Source: an uncultured Microbacteriaceae bacterium (GTDB taxonomy: Bacteria > Actinomycetota > Actinomycetes > Actinomycetales > Microbacteriaceae). From it: a stretch of DNA of 64,000 bases. The notes under the pieces were generated by a model. That model was not told the origin of the DNA and searched no databases. It was given only the letters and a program-made list of their open reading frames with translations. Location: assembly GCA_903940225.1 (NCBI GenBank), contig CAJAKC010000012.1:1-64000 (forward strand). The letters run 5' to 3'. Made by a program: the position numbers and the translations under genes. This document shows, piece after piece, positions 51,804 to 61,762 of the stretch; the first letter of the stretch is position 1; every line of letters starts with the position of its first letter.

Positions 51804-53443
51804 TGGGGGATTTGGGATTGGAGAAGGTCATCATCCTTGGCACGTACCTCGTGTTCACGGCCTTCGTCGGGGTGAAGTGGATTCGCGTCGCTCAGCGCGA
51901 ACACTACGTGTTTGGATGGACCGAGCGCATCGCGGCTGGGTGGGGAAAGTCTCGTCCCGCATCGCTCGCGCCCTTGTTGGTCAGCGTGCTCATCGGTTCA
52001 GCGCTTCTCGTGCTTGGCGCATATGAACTCGTGTTCGAACCGGTGTCGGCACTCTTGGCTGCGCTGGCGGTCGGATTCGCCGCACTGTGGCCGTGGGGAC
52101 TTGGTTTCCGCGGGACAACGTCGAAACTTCAGTGGACCGCTCGTGCCAAGCGACTGGCGGCAATCTGGTTTGTCGTGTGGGTTCTGTCAAGCATTGCTGG
52201 GATTGCACTATTTGCTGCGACACTCTCGGCCACAGTTTTTGGAGTGCCGCTCGGCGGTCCCGGGGCAGCCCCCGTCACCGCTTGGCTAGCTGGTGCATTC
52301 TTCGTCATCGCACTTGTTGCCCCGGCTCGATTCGCCCCCATCTCAATGGACATTGCCTTGGCCATTGCAAACCCGATCGAGAAGGCTCTGTCGAAGAAGT
52401 GGCTCGTCGCCGCGCAGAAAAAGCTTCGCCAGGTCAACCCCACGGTTGTTGCCGTCACCGGCTCATACGGCAAGACGTCGACGAAGGGGTACATCGCGCA
52501 CCTCGTCGGCACCAAGTATTCGGTCGTTCCCAGCCCGGCCTCGTTCAACAACCTGATGGGCTTGGCGCGTGCGGTTAACGACAAACTGACGCCCGGTACC
52601 GAGGTGTTTGTTGCCGAGATGGGGATCTTTGGCGAGGGCGAGATTCGCCGACTCTGTGAATCATTCCCACCGGATATTGCCGCGATTACGGTCATCGGCG
52701 AAGCACACCTTGAACGGATGAAGACGCGGGAAACAATTCTGCGGGCCAAGAGCGAGATCGTTGACAAGGCGAAGACCGTTGTTCTGCCCATCGATGATCC
52801 CGACCTCGCTCGCCTTGCCGACCGCTGCGAATCCGAGGGCAAGCGCGTCATGCGCGTATCTGCCACAGGAGCAACCGCTGACGTTTCCGTCAACCCTTCT
52901 GCCTCGACGGCAACCATCGGGGGTGAATCGGTTCCCGTGACCATTTCTGGAGTGGGTCACGCGGTCAACGTTGCCGTGGCACTCGGCATCGCCCACGCGC
53001 TCGACGTTCCGCTGTCCACGATGGCACCGCGCCTCTCTTCCTTGCCGACCGCGGCACACCGCGCCGAACCACAGCAGGCACCGAGCGGCGCCATCATCAT
53101 CGACGATTCGTACAACGCCAATCCGTCCGGCGCGGCTCGTGCGGTAGAGGGCGGCTCGGCCATGGCAAAGGAACGCGGCGGTGCGTTCATCGTCGTGACG
53201 CCGGGCATGATCGAACTCGGCCCGGTGCAGGCCGAGCGGAACCGCGCCTTCGCGGAACAGATAGCGAACGTCGGCGGGGAATTGTTCGTTGTGGGCCACA
53301 CCAACCGCAAAGCGCTTGTGTCGGGACACCCGTCGGCGAAGGTTTTTGCGAAACGCACCGACGCGATGAGTGACGCCCTCCAGCGTGCGGGAGCCAAGGG
53401 CGTTATTCTCGTAGAAAACGACCTGCCCGATCATTACGCGTAA
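51803..53443 (+). CDS. membrane-associated MurF-like Mur ligase family protein (N-terminal TM region)
   Basis: About 200-aa multi-TM N-terminus followed by TGSYGKTSTK, VAEMGIFGEGEI, DDSYNANPSG, GMIELG MurF-type motifs; TGATG overlap with hydrolase. Confidence 0.85.
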   Translation: MGDLGLEKVIILGTYLVFTAFVGVKWIRVAQREHYVFGWTERIAAGWGKSRPASLAPLLVSVLIGSALLVLGAYELVFEPVSALLAALAVGFAALWPWGLGFRGTTSKLQWTARAKRLAAIWFVVWVLSSIAGIALFAATLSATVFGVPLGGPGAAPVTAWLAGAFFVIALVAPARFAPISMDIALAIANPIEKALSKKWLVAAQKKLRQVNPTVVAVTGSYGKTSTKGYIAHLVGTKYSVVPSPASFNNLMGLARAVNDKLTPGTEVFVAEMGIFGEGEIRRLCESFPPDIAAITVIGEAHLERMKTRETILRAKSEIVDKAKTVVLPIDDPDLARLADRCESEGKRVMRVSATGATADVSVNPSASTATIGGESVPVTISGVGHAVNVAVALGIAHALDVPLSTMAPRLSSLPTAAHRAEPQQAPSGAIIIDDSYNANPSGAARAVEGGSAMAKERGGAFIVVTPGMIELGPVQAERNRAFAEQIANVGGELFVVGHTNRKALVSGHPSAKVFAKRTDAMSDALQRAGAKGVILVENDLPDHYA

Positions 53444-53481
53444 TTGACAGCTCCTGGGTGGGGGAGCGAGACGGGACCCCG

Positions 53482-54612
53482 ATGAGCAACGCACCGTGGG
53501 CCGTGGTGTTCGGTGGGCCAAGCCCCGAACATGAAATTTCGATTCTGACGGGTCTCCAAGCCGAACGTGTCCTCACCGATGCCGGTGATTCCGTACACCC
53601 GATTTACTGGGCACCGTCGGGGGAATGGTTCCTCGTTCCCAACGGCACCGAAGCCGCCGACTATTTGGAGGGCGCACCGAAGGGCGCGAAGCCTCTCGAG
53701 GTGCGGTTGTCGCCCGACCCCGGGTTCGCGTCGAAGAAGTCTTTTGGCTCCGGTGTCCTTGACATCGAGTCCGCTCTGCTGTGTTTCCACGGTGGCGCGG
53801 GCGAGGGCGGTGGCGCCGCGGCACTGTTCGACGCGATGGGTATACCGGCGACCGGATCGACACTGTTCGCTGGGGCCGTCGGGATGGACAAGTTGGCGTT
53901 CGGCGGGATGATGGAGTCCGCGGGAATCCCGACACTGCAACGCCGTGCGGTTTCCGACACGACTGAACCCGGATTCGCTGGGCCGTACATCGTCAAACCG
54001 CGATTCGGGGGTTCGTCGATCGGCATCGAAATCGCCGACGACCTTGCAACCGCGAGAGCCCTGGCGAAGAGCTCCCCGCACCTCAAGAACGGTGCGGTGC
54101 TCGAGCCTTACCGCCCCAACCTCGTTGACCTCAACATTGGTTTCCGCACATTCCCAACGCTCGAGGTCACCGACCTCGAAAAACCGCTGCGCGGGGGTGG
54201 TGATTCTGGGTTGTATACCTACGCCGAAAAATATCTCGCCGGTGGATCCGGTTCCGAGGCGGGGCTGACCAGTGCACCGCGCGAATTCCCGGTGTCGTAT
54301 CCCGCGCCGATTCACGACAAGGCCGCGGAACTTGCTCGCACTGTCGCCGAGATTACGCGACTCACCGGCATCGTGCGCGTCGACCTGTTACTCGATGAAA
54401 AATCGGGCGACCTGTTTGTCAACGAAGTGAACTCCATCCCGGGTGCGCTTTCGCTGTATCTCTGGGCACCGAAGCATCCGGCACTGACCGTCCTTCGCGA
54501 TGCCCTCACCGAAGCGCGCGATCGCCGCGTCATTTTTCCGCAGGCCGGACACGGCAGCGGAGTCGCTCTCCGCGCAGCTGGCGGAATCTCAGCCAAACTG
54601 CTCGGGCTTTAG
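53482..54612 (+). CDS. D-alanine--D-alanine ligase-like ATP-grasp protein (divergent)
   Basis: VVFGGPSPEHEISILTG, FHGGAGEGGG, KPRFGGSSIGIEI, GLYTYAEKYL, VNEVNSIPG. Confidence 0.83.
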   Translation: MSNAPWAVVFGGPSPEHEISILTGLQAERVLTDAGDSVHPIYWAPSGEWFLVPNGTEAADYLEGAPKGAKPLEVRLSPDPGFASKKSFGSGVLDIESALLCFHGGAGEGGGAAALFDAMGIPATGSTLFAGAVGMDKLAFGGMMESAGIPTLQRRAVSDTTEPGFAGPYIVKPRFGGSSIGIEIADDLATARALAKSSPHLKNGAVLEPYRPNLVDLNIGFRTFPTLEVTDLEKPLRGGGDSGLYTYAEKYLAGGSGSEAGLTSAPREFPVSYPAPIHDKAAELARTVAEITRLTGIVRVDLLLDEKSGDLFVNEVNSIPGALSLYLWAPKHPALTVLRDALTEARDRRVIFPQAGHGSGVALRAAGGISAKLLGL

Positions 54613-55073
54613 TCGCCGAAGACGTCTTCGGACGACAGGCACTTCGATGTCGCGGAAACTGCACCGACGGCCGTCCCGACGGCGGTGACGCTATCGATTC
54701 CGCTCGCGCTATCGGAATCGACAACCAGCTCGGTTGCCGGAGTGCGACCAAACGTGATGAACGTGTAGATCGGTGCCTGGGAATCGTCGCGCAACCAATC
54801 GATGCCGTTCACGCTGAAGCAGGGCAGTTCTGACGGACCCGTTTCCGGAAGTCCACACCGCAGGATGACGGCCGCGGGGTCTCCCCATGCGGCAGTCGAC
54901 TGGGCATTCGTCGAGCGCCGTGCAAGACCGCTGACCGCGTCGGGAAGCCGAACCATCACCTCGGCACAAGCGGGGTCGTTTGCACCGTCAGCGGGTTGCA
55001 GGGGCACGGCACTCGTGCAGCCGGCCAACGAGAGGACGAGCGCGAGGCTGGGGATAGTGACACGTGCAAACAT
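54609..55073 (-). CDS. DUF3515 lipoprotein
   Basis: Lipobox LSLAGCTSA; ILRCGLP, FITFGRTPATEL; start at 55073. Confidence 0.8.
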   Translation of the reverse strand: MFARVTIPSLALVLSLAGCTSAVPLQPADGANDPACAEVMVRLPDAVSGLARRSTNAQSTAAWGDPAAVILRCGLPETGPSELPCFSVNGIDWLRDDSQAPIYTFITFGRTPATELVVDSDSASGIDSVTAVGTAVGAVSATSKCLSSEDVFGD

Positions 55074-55096
55074 CGCTTTCAGGCTACCGTTGTTCC

Positions 55097-56056
55097 ATGA
55101 GCGGTTCCGCGGAAACAATCGGCGACCTGGGCGAAGGCGCAACGCTGGCGCGCATCTTTCCGCTTCTTCCTGAATCGTCGCGAACGATTCTGGGGCCGGG
55201 TGACGATTGCGCGATTGTTGACGTTCCCGGCGGTCGTGTGCCGCTGACAACCGACCTCATGATCGAAGGGCCCGACTTCATCATCGGGTTGTCCACGGGC
55301 TACGACATCGGTTGGAAGGCTTGTGCCACCAACCTCGCGGACATCGCGGCGATGGGGGCCACGCCCACCGCACTCGTCGTGGGGCTCGCGGCGCCATCGA
55401 CCACTGCGGTGACGTTCGTTGAGAACATCGCACGCGGTTTTCACGACGCGGCAAAGCTCCTGGCGCCGGGCTGCGGTGTCGTCGGTGGTGACCTGTCGCG
55501 CGGTCCGGTCGTAATGCTCGCGGTAACTGCCACGGGCGATTTTGACGGGGTAACTCCTGTCACGCGCGCTGGAGCGCAAATTGGTCACCTCGTGGCCGTC
55601 GCCGGTCAACTCGGCGGTGCGAAGCGTGGGCTCGACCTTTTGCTCGAGCATGCTCTCGTGGATGGCCAGCCGAATCCGGCCGCAGTAGACGAACTATGGG
55701 CGGCACACCCCGCCGATATCGGTGCGCAACTCAGGCCGGAACCGCCCATTGCCGCGGGCCGCGCCGCTGCTCTTGCCGGAGCCAGCGCGATGATGGACGT
55801 ATCCGACGGTCTCGTGCTCGATGCTCGACGAATCGCCACCGCCAGCGGTGTTGCCATCGACCTCGATCTCGCTGCCATTGGTTCCCTCGAGGCGTTGACC
55901 GGCGGAGAAGATCACGCGATGCTCGCTTGCTTCCCACCGCTCGCGACAATTCCGCCGGGGTTCCGCGTCATTGGCCGCGTTGCTTCGGGCGAGGGAGTCG
56001 TGGTCGACGGTGCACCGTTCGACGCCCGCGGTGGCTGGGATCCGTTCGCCGACTAA
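55097..56056 (+). CDS. thiL: thiamine-phosphate kinase
   Basis: GPGDDCAIVD, TTDLMIEGPDF, NLADIAAMGATPTA. Confidence 0.95.
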   Translation: MSGSAETIGDLGEGATLARIFPLLPESSRTILGPGDDCAIVDVPGGRVPLTTDLMIEGPDFIIGLSTGYDIGWKACATNLADIAAMGATPTALVVGLAAPSTTAVTFVENIARGFHDAAKLLAPGCGVVGGDLSRGPVVMLAVTATGDFDGVTPVTRAGAQIGHLVAVAGQLGGAKRGLDLLLEHALVDGQPNPAAVDELWAAHPADIGAQLRPEPPIAAGRAAALAGASAMMDVSDGLVLDARRIATASGVAIDLDLAAIGSLEALTGGEDHAMLACFPPLATIPPGFRVIGRVASGEGVVVDGAPFDARGGWDPFAD

Positions 56057-56610
56057 GCGACCGACAACCAGTACACGGTTGTTTCACCATACGACTTCGG
56101 GGTGAGCACGTCGTATCCCGTCGGCCAGGAAGGCTCCGCGTCGCGCGTTGCACGCTCAACCGCAATCAGCGCGTCGGAGGACAATCGGGGCAGCAACAGT
56201 TCGAGCGTCCGCTCGAGCAGGGAATTTGGGTCGTCGTAGGGCGGATCGATGAAGGCGATGTCCCACTCGGCAGTCGCAGATTCGAGGTACGCGGCCACGG
56301 ACACCCGGTGCGCCCGCATCTCGCAGGCCGGGATGGTCGGGCGCAGTGTCGTGATGTTGGCGGTCATCGCGGCGACCGCCTTGTCAGAGTTGTCGACCAG
56401 GTCGACACGCGTCGCGCCGCGCGAAGCGGCCTCCAGTCCGAGCGCTCCGCTGCCGGCGAACAAATCAAGAACTCGGGAACCCGTGAGGTCCGCCCACGAC
56501 TCGACTCGCGAGAAAATCGCCTCGCGAACGCGGTCACTGGTCGGTCGAGTGCCGGACGACGGCACGGCGATGGTTCGCCCTCCGGCCAATCCCGCGATGA
56601 TTCTCGTCAC
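56053..56610 (-). CDS. rsmD: 16S rRNA (guanine(966)-N(2))-methyltransferase RsmD
   Basis: RPTSDRVREAIFS, VLDLFAGSGALGLEAASRGA, FIDPPYDD. Confidence 0.95.
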   Translation of the reverse strand: MTRIIAGLAGGRTIAVPSSGTRPTSDRVREAIFSRVESWADLTGSRVLDLFAGSGALGLEAASRGATRVDLVDNSDKAVAAMTANITTLRPTIPACEMRAHRVSVAAYLESATAEWDIAFIDPPYDDPNSLLERTLELLLPRLSSDALIAVERATRDAEPSWPTGYDVLTPKSYGETTVYWLSVA

Positions 56611-56676
56611 GCGTCAAGGCTATCGGCGCCGCCGTCAATCGTCGGATTAGTGGGGGCTCGACGGTAGCGTGAGCGT

Positions 56677-58824
56677 GTGCCCGAACCCGCTGATTTCCGC
56701 GATCTGCCGTTGGCGCAACTCCTCGGAGAGAAAACGGCGAAAGCGTTGACGCGCGCCTTTGGCTTTGATACCGCGGGCGGACTGCTCGGTCACTACCCCA
56801 GGCGATATGCCGAACGCGGTGAGCTCAGTGCACTGGATGCGCTCCCGCTCGACGAGTCGGTGACGATTGTTGCGGAAGTTGTTCGCGTCAATAACCGGCC
56901 GATGAACGGTCGCAAGGGGTCTCTGTTGGAGGTCATCCTCACCGATGGCACGGGCCGATTGTCGCTCACGTTCTTCAATCAAGCGTGGCGGTCGCGCGAC
57001 CTGAGACCCGGTGCGCGAGGAATCTTTGCGGGAAAAGTGACCGAATTCCGGGGTACACGCCAGTTGACCCACCCCGATTACGAATTGTTTGACGAGGAAG
57101 CCGAGGTCAGTGACGAACTCGCGGCGAAGTGGGCCTCGACCCCGATTCCCATCTATCCGGCGACGAGCACGGTCGCGTCGTGGCAGATTGCGCGATCGAT
57201 CGGTGTTCTGCTCGATGTCCTCCCCCCTCTGGCGGACCCCGTTCCTGACTCCGTTCGGGCAGACCAGCGGCTGCTCACTCTCCGCGAGGCACTCCTGGGA
57301 GTCCACCGCCCCGAGGTCCACGACGAATGGCGTGCCGCCCGCGAGACCCTCCGGTTTCACGAAGCCTTTCTGGTGCAAACGGCACTGTTGCGCGATCGTG
57401 CACGGGCCAAATCGGCTGCGTCGGTGCCGCGGACACCCGCCGCGCTGCGGAGCGCGTTTGACGCGGCACTGCCGTATTCACTGACCCCCGACCAAACGTT
57501 GGTTGGCGCGGAAATCGATCACGACATGGCGCAAGCCCACCCGATGAATCGGCTCGTGCAAGGAGAAGTCGGTTCGGGCAAGACGCTGGTGGCCGTTCGG
57601 GCGATGCTCACCGCAATCGAGGACGGGGGACAAGCAGCGCTCATCGCGCCGACCGAAGTTCTCGCGAGCCAACACCTGCGATCGATTGCCGCGACTCTGG
57701 GCCCTCTTGCCGAGGGACTCAACCTCACACTGCTCGTCGGCAGTCTTCCCGCGGCGGAAAAGAAGCGCGCGAATCTGGCGATAGCCAGCGGAACGGCTCG
57801 ATTCGTCATTGGCACTCACGCTCTGCTTTCCCAGTCGGTTCAGTTCAACGACCTCGCGCTGGTCGTCATCGATGAACAGCATCGGTTCGGCGTTGAGCAA
57901 CGGGACACCCTGCGCCAGAAGGGCGCCTCTCCGCACACTCTCGTCCTGACGGCGACTCCCATCCCGCGCACCGTCGCGATGACCGTGTTCGGCGACCTCG
58001 ATATCTCGACCATCCGCACGATGCCCGTTGGCCGCGCCCCGATCGAATCGCACGTTGTACCGTTAGCGGACAAGCCGGGGTGGTGGCCGCGCGTGTGGAG
58101 TCGACTGGGCGAAGAGCTCGCCCAGGGTCGGCAGGGCTTCGTCGTGTGCTCCGCCATCGACGCGACGACGGACGACTCCGAAGCGGAACTCCTCGATGAC
58201 GATTCGGTGACGGCTCCGCGCCACTCCGTGACCGAAACCCTCCCGATAGCGCGCGCGGAACTGACCGGCCGTCGCGTCGAGCCGCTCCACGGCCGCATGT
58301 CGGGTGACGAGAAGGACGCGACGATGCGGGCCTTCGCGGCGGGCGAAATCGATGTCCTCGTCGCAACCACCGTGATCGAGGTCGGTGTCGACGTCCCCAA
58401 CGCCTCGACAATGGTGGTTCTCGACGCCGATCGATTCGGTGTCAGCCAGTTGCACCAGTTGCGCGGTCGCGTCGGCCGCGGCGGAACGCCGGGGCTCGCA
58501 CTCTTTGTCACCACAGCCGTCGAGGGCACGTTGGCGCGCGAACGTGTGGAGGCGGTTGCGTCGACACTCGACGGATTCGAACTCGCGCAGAAAGACCTCG
58601 AGCTGCGACGCGAGGGCGATGTGTTGGGTGAACGCCAGTCGGGTGGGCGTAGCGGTCTCGTGTTGCTTCGCGTCGCCACCGACGGGCCGACCATTGAGGC
58701 CGCTCGAGCAGCGGCGGAACCGATCGTCACCGACGACCCGAGCCTGTCCACTCACCCCGCCCTGCGCGAGGCGGTGGACCGTCGACTGTCCCAACGCGAA
58801 CGGGAGTTCCTCGGCAAAGCGTGA
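56677..58824 (+). CDS. recG: ATP-dependent DNA helicase RecG
   Basis: [45 protein letters not shown]. Confidence 0.97.
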   Translation: MPEPADFRDLPLAQLLGEKTAKALTRAFGFDTAGGLLGHYPRRYAERGELSALDALPLDESVTIVAEVVRVNNRPMNGRKGSLLEVILTDGTGRLSLTFFNQAWRSRDLRPGARGIFAGKVTEFRGTRQLTHPDYELFDEEAEVSDELAAKWASTPIPIYPATSTVASWQIARSIGVLLDVLPPLADPVPDSVRADQRLLTLREALLGVHRPEVHDEWRAARETLRFHEAFLVQTALLRDRARAKSAASVPRTPAALRSAFDAALPYSLTPDQTLVGAEIDHDMAQAHPMNRLVQGEVGSGKTLVAVRAMLTAIEDGGQAALIAPTEVLASQHLRSIAATLGPLAEGLNLTLLVGSLPAAEKKRANLAIASGTARFVIGTHALLSQSVQFNDLALVVIDEQHRFGVEQRDTLRQKGASPHTLVLTATPIPRTVAMTVFGDLDISTIRTMPVGRAPIESHVVPLADKPGWWPRVWSRLGEELAQGRQGFVVCSAIDATTDDSEAELLDDDSVTAPRHSVTETLPIARAELTGRRVEPLHGRMSGDEKDATMRAFAAGEIDVLVATTVIEVGVDVPNASTMVVLDADRFGVSQLHQLRGRVGRGGTPGLALFVTTAVEGTLARERVEAVASTLDGFELAQKDLELRREGDVLGERQSGGRSGLVLLRVATDGPTIEAARAAAEPIVTDDPSLSTHPALREAVDRRLSQREREFLGKA

Positions 58825-58856
58825 CACGCGCGGGGTCGCCCCGATACGCTGGGGGC

Positions 58857-59348
58857 ATGACCACGCTCGCCGTTGTGCCCGGTTCGTTCGACCCGGTTAC
58901 TCTCGGCCATCTCGACGTCATCGAACGTGCGCGCAACATTTTTGACGAGGTTCACGTCGTCGTCGTGCACAACCCCAGCAAGACCGCGATGCTTCCCGTT
59001 GCTCGCCGTGTCGAGCTGATCGAAGAGGCTTTGCGCGAGGCAGGGTTGTCCGACGGAGTCACGGTGACGAACTGGAGTGTCGGACTCCTCGTCGACTATT
59101 GCCAGGAAGTCGGCGCAAAGGTTTTGATCAAGGGAATTCGCTCCGAGGTGGACGTCACCTACGAAACGCCGATGGCAATCGTCAACCGTGACCTTGCCGG
59201 CATCGAAACCGTTTTCCTTCTGCCCGACCCCGCTCACAGCCACGTGTCGTCGTCACTCGTGCGGCAGGTCGCGGCTCTTGGAGGCGATGTCTCGCCGTAC
59301 GTGCCGGGCGCCGTCTCGCGGTTCATGGCTTCGGGCGACTTCGCCTAA
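58857..59348 (+). CDS. coaD: pantetheine-phosphate adenylyltransferase
   Basis: [35 protein letters not shown]. Confidence 0.97.
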   Translation: MTTLAVVPGSFDPVTLGHLDVIERARNIFDEVHVVVVHNPSKTAMLPVARRVELIEEALREAGLSDGVTVTNWSVGLLVDYCQEVGAKVLIKGIRSEVDVTYETPMAIVNRDLAGIETVFLLPDPAHSHVSSSLVRQVAALGGDVSPYVPGAVSRFMASGDFA

Positions 59349-59368
59349 ATCGCGGGTAACCTAAAAGG

Positions 59369-59929
59369 GTGAAAAACCACCCAACCGCGCCGTTTACCGT
59401 CAGCGTTTTTGATGTCTCTCACCGCATCGGTGAAGAGCGGTCGGTGCGACTCGACGAGACCCTCCCCGAACGCTGGGGAGAGGGTGTTGCCTACGTTGAT
59501 GCTGGTCAAACGGTATCGGTCGACCTGAGCCTCGAAGGTCTACACGATGGGATTTTGGTGTCCGCGGAGATCGACGCTACAGCGGTAGCCGAGTGTGTTC
59601 GCTGTCTCGAGCCCGTCGACATTCCCGTTCAAGTGGAATTTCAGGAACTTTTCGCGTATTCTCCTACGGAGGAACTCGAATTTTCTGTTCAGGATAATCA
59701 CGTGAATTGTGAACAGCTTGTTCGGGATGCGGTTGTGTTGTCACTTCCGTTCCAACCACTCTGTGACGAGGACTGTCTTGGTCTTGACCCAGCAACGGGC
59801 GAGAAGTTGACGGAACCACGCGCGCAGGACGGCTCCACCATCGATCCCCGATGGGCAGCCCTGGAGGCCTTAGCTTCCACGGATACGACCACGGCCAGCA
59901 AACCGGCCGCCAAGAAGAGGACAAAATAA
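59369..59929 (+). CDS. DUF177 (YceD) family protein
   Basis: [32 protein letters not shown]; upstream of rpmF. Confidence 0.92.
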   Translation: MKNHPTAPFTVSVFDVSHRIGEERSVRLDETLPERWGEGVAYVDAGQTVSVDLSLEGLHDGILVSAEIDATAVAECVRCLEPVDIPVQVEFQELFAYSPTEELEFSVQDNHVNCEQLVRDAVVLSLPFQPLCDEDCLGLDPATGEKLTEPRAQDGSTIDPRWAALEALASTDTTTASKPAAKKRTK

Positions 59930-60132
59930 TGGCAGTTCCCAAGCGCAAGCAGTCGCGTTCGAACACTCGTTCGCGCCGTTCGCAGTGGAAGGCGGAAGCC
60001 CCGACGCTCGTCAAGACCGTCGAAAACGGACGCACCGTCTACAGCCTCCCGCACCGCGCGAAGATGGTCACCGACTCGGTCGGTACCGAACTCTTCCTTG
60101 AATACAAGGGCCGCAAGGTCGCCGACGCCTAA
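59929..60132 (+). CDS. rpmF: 50S ribosomal protein L32 (cysteine-free form)
   Basis: [21 protein letters not shown]; start overlaps DUF177 stop. Confidence 0.97.
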   Translation: MAVPKRKQSRSNTRSRRSQWKAEAPTLVKTVENGRTVYSLPHRAKMVTDSVGTELFLEYKGRKVADA

Positions 60133-60144
60133 ATCAGGACGTTG

Positions 60145-60185
60145 ACAGCGCGCCGGGGTTTTGTCCTGCGGCGCGCTGTTTCATT
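60145..60185 (+). terminator. terminator/attenuator hairpin after rpmF
   Basis: ACAGCGCGCCG...CGGCGCGCTGT, 11-bp perfect stem followed by TTCATTTCT. Confidence 0.7.
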
Positions 60186-60188
60186 TCT

Positions 60189-60884
60189 ATGACAACAACT
60201 CCCGCATTCCGCAACCCCGCCGAACTGGCCGGGGTGATCGGTGTTGAAATCCCGTCGGAACTTCTCGAACAGGCGTTGACGCACCGTTCGTTCGCGTACG
60301 AACACGGGAGTGGGCACTACGAACGGCTCGAATTCCTGGGCGATGCCGTTTTGCAACAGGTCGTGACCATCGAGTTGTTCGAGCGCTTCACCGACCTACC
60401 GGAGGGCGATCTCGCGAAACGTCGTGCGGCCTTGGTCTCCACGGTTGCGCTGGCCGAAATCGCTCGACGAATCGAGTTGGGACCGTTCATCCGCCTCGGC
60501 AACGGGGAAATTTCCACGGGTGGAGCGGAAAAGTCTTCTCTGCTCGCTGACGTTATCGAGGCGCTGATCGGTGCAACGTATGTGACTCTGGGGCAGGTCG
60601 CGGCAACGGAACTCGTCCTTCGACTCGTCGCGCCGTTGTTGGACGACGTCGACCGGTTCGGCGCATCGATGGAACCGAAAACGGAACTCCAAGAACTGTG
60701 TGACCGCCGGGGGATGGGCAAGCCCGTGTACTCGATTGTGTCGGAGGGACCCGATCACGCCCGCCGATTCGTCGCCACCGTCACGATTGACGGCGTGGCA
60801 CACGGCAACGGTGAGGGAACGAGCAAAAAGGCGGCGGAGGGCGTTGCCGCGCTTGCCGCGTGGACCGTCCTGACGGCGGACTAG
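60189..60884 (+). CDS. rnc: ribonuclease III
   Basis: HYERLEFLGDAVL, LADVIEALIGATYV, C-terminal dsRBD. Confidence 0.96.
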   Translation: MTTTPAFRNPAELAGVIGVEIPSELLEQALTHRSFAYEHGSGHYERLEFLGDAVLQQVVTIELFERFTDLPEGDLAKRRAALVSTVALAEIARRIELGPFIRLGNGEISTGGAEKSSLLADVIEALIGATYVTLGQVAATELVLRLVAPLLDDVDRFGASMEPKTELQELCDRRGMGKPVYSIVSEGPDHARRFVATVTIDGVAHGNGEGTSKKAAEGVAALAAWTVLTAD

Positions 60885-60886
60885 CA

Positions 60887-61762
60887 GTGCCCGAACTTCC
60901 CGAGGTCGAGGTTGTTCGCCGCGGTCTGGATCGCCACCTCGTCGGGGCTCGAATCGAGTCCGTGGAGGTTTTCGATCCGCGCGCGCTCAAACGGCACCCC
61001 GCCAGCGCCGACGACTTCGCGGTCCGACTTGCCGGCGCTACTGTCCTCGCTGCTGTTCGTCGGGGAAAGTTCATGTGGTGTCCGCTCGATTCGGGCGAGA
61101 CGCTCGTCGTGCACCTGGGCATGAGTGGCCAGATTCGGGTGCTGGGGGCAGACTCGCCCAAGCACGAGCGGGTGCGCCTCGTCCTCGCGGGCCGACCGCC
61201 GGTGTCGTTCCACGATCAACGGCTTTTCGGTTCGCTTGCTCTCGACGTCACCGCGCCGACCGTCGACGGCCTGCCGGCAGGCTTTGGCTCCGACTCGATC
61301 GATCTGCCGAGCCAGGTCGCTCACATTGCGCGCGACATACTCGACCCAGCCCTCGACGACGAAGGACTCATTCGCCGCCTGAGGAAAAGGACCGTCGCCG
61401 TCAAGAACGCCCTACTCAATCAGGAACTCGTGTCGGGAATCGGCAACATCTACGCCGACGAAGCCCTGTGGGCCGCGCGACTTCACTATGCGACCCCCGC
61501 CGACCGAATCTCAGTTCGTGCCTATCGTGAGCTTCTCGCCGCGGTGCGGGCCGTTATGCGCGGCGCTCTCGACGTTGGAGGCACCTCGTTCGATTCCCTC
61601 TACGTCAACGTCAACGGGGAATCGGGATACTTCGATGTCTCCCTCAATACCTACGGCCAGACGGGCAAACCCTGCCCGCGTTGTGGCACGGCAATTGCGC
61701 GGCAACCGTGGCAGAACCGTTCGTCACACTTTTGCCCGACGTGCCAGCGCCGCAGACGTTAG
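60887..61762 (+). CDS. mutM: bifunctional DNA-formamidopyrimidine glycosylase/DNA-(apurinic) lyase
   Basis: PELPEVEVVRRGL, NIYADEALW, zinc finger CPRCG...CPTC; GTG start. Confidence 0.96.
   Translation: MPELPEVEVVRRGLDRHLVGARIESVEVFDPRALKRHPASADDFAVRLAGATVLAAVRRGKFMWCPLDSGETLVVHLGMSGQIRVLGADSPKHERVRLVLAGRPPVSFHDQRLFGSLALDVTAPTVDGLPAGFGSDSIDLPSQVAHIARDILDPALDDEGLIRRLRKRTVAVKNALLNQELVSGIGNIYADEALWAARLHYATPADRISVRAYRELLAAVRAVMRGALDVGGTSFDSLYVNVNGESGYFDVSLNTYGQTGKPCPRCGTAIARQPWQNRSSHFCPTCQRRRR

Noticed and set aside
59929-60132. L32 lacking zinc-binding cysteines as a possible zinc-starvation paralog
   Set aside because: Cysteine-free L32 is, to my knowledge, common as the main copy in actinobacteria, and the DUF177-rpmF-rnc context is housekeeping
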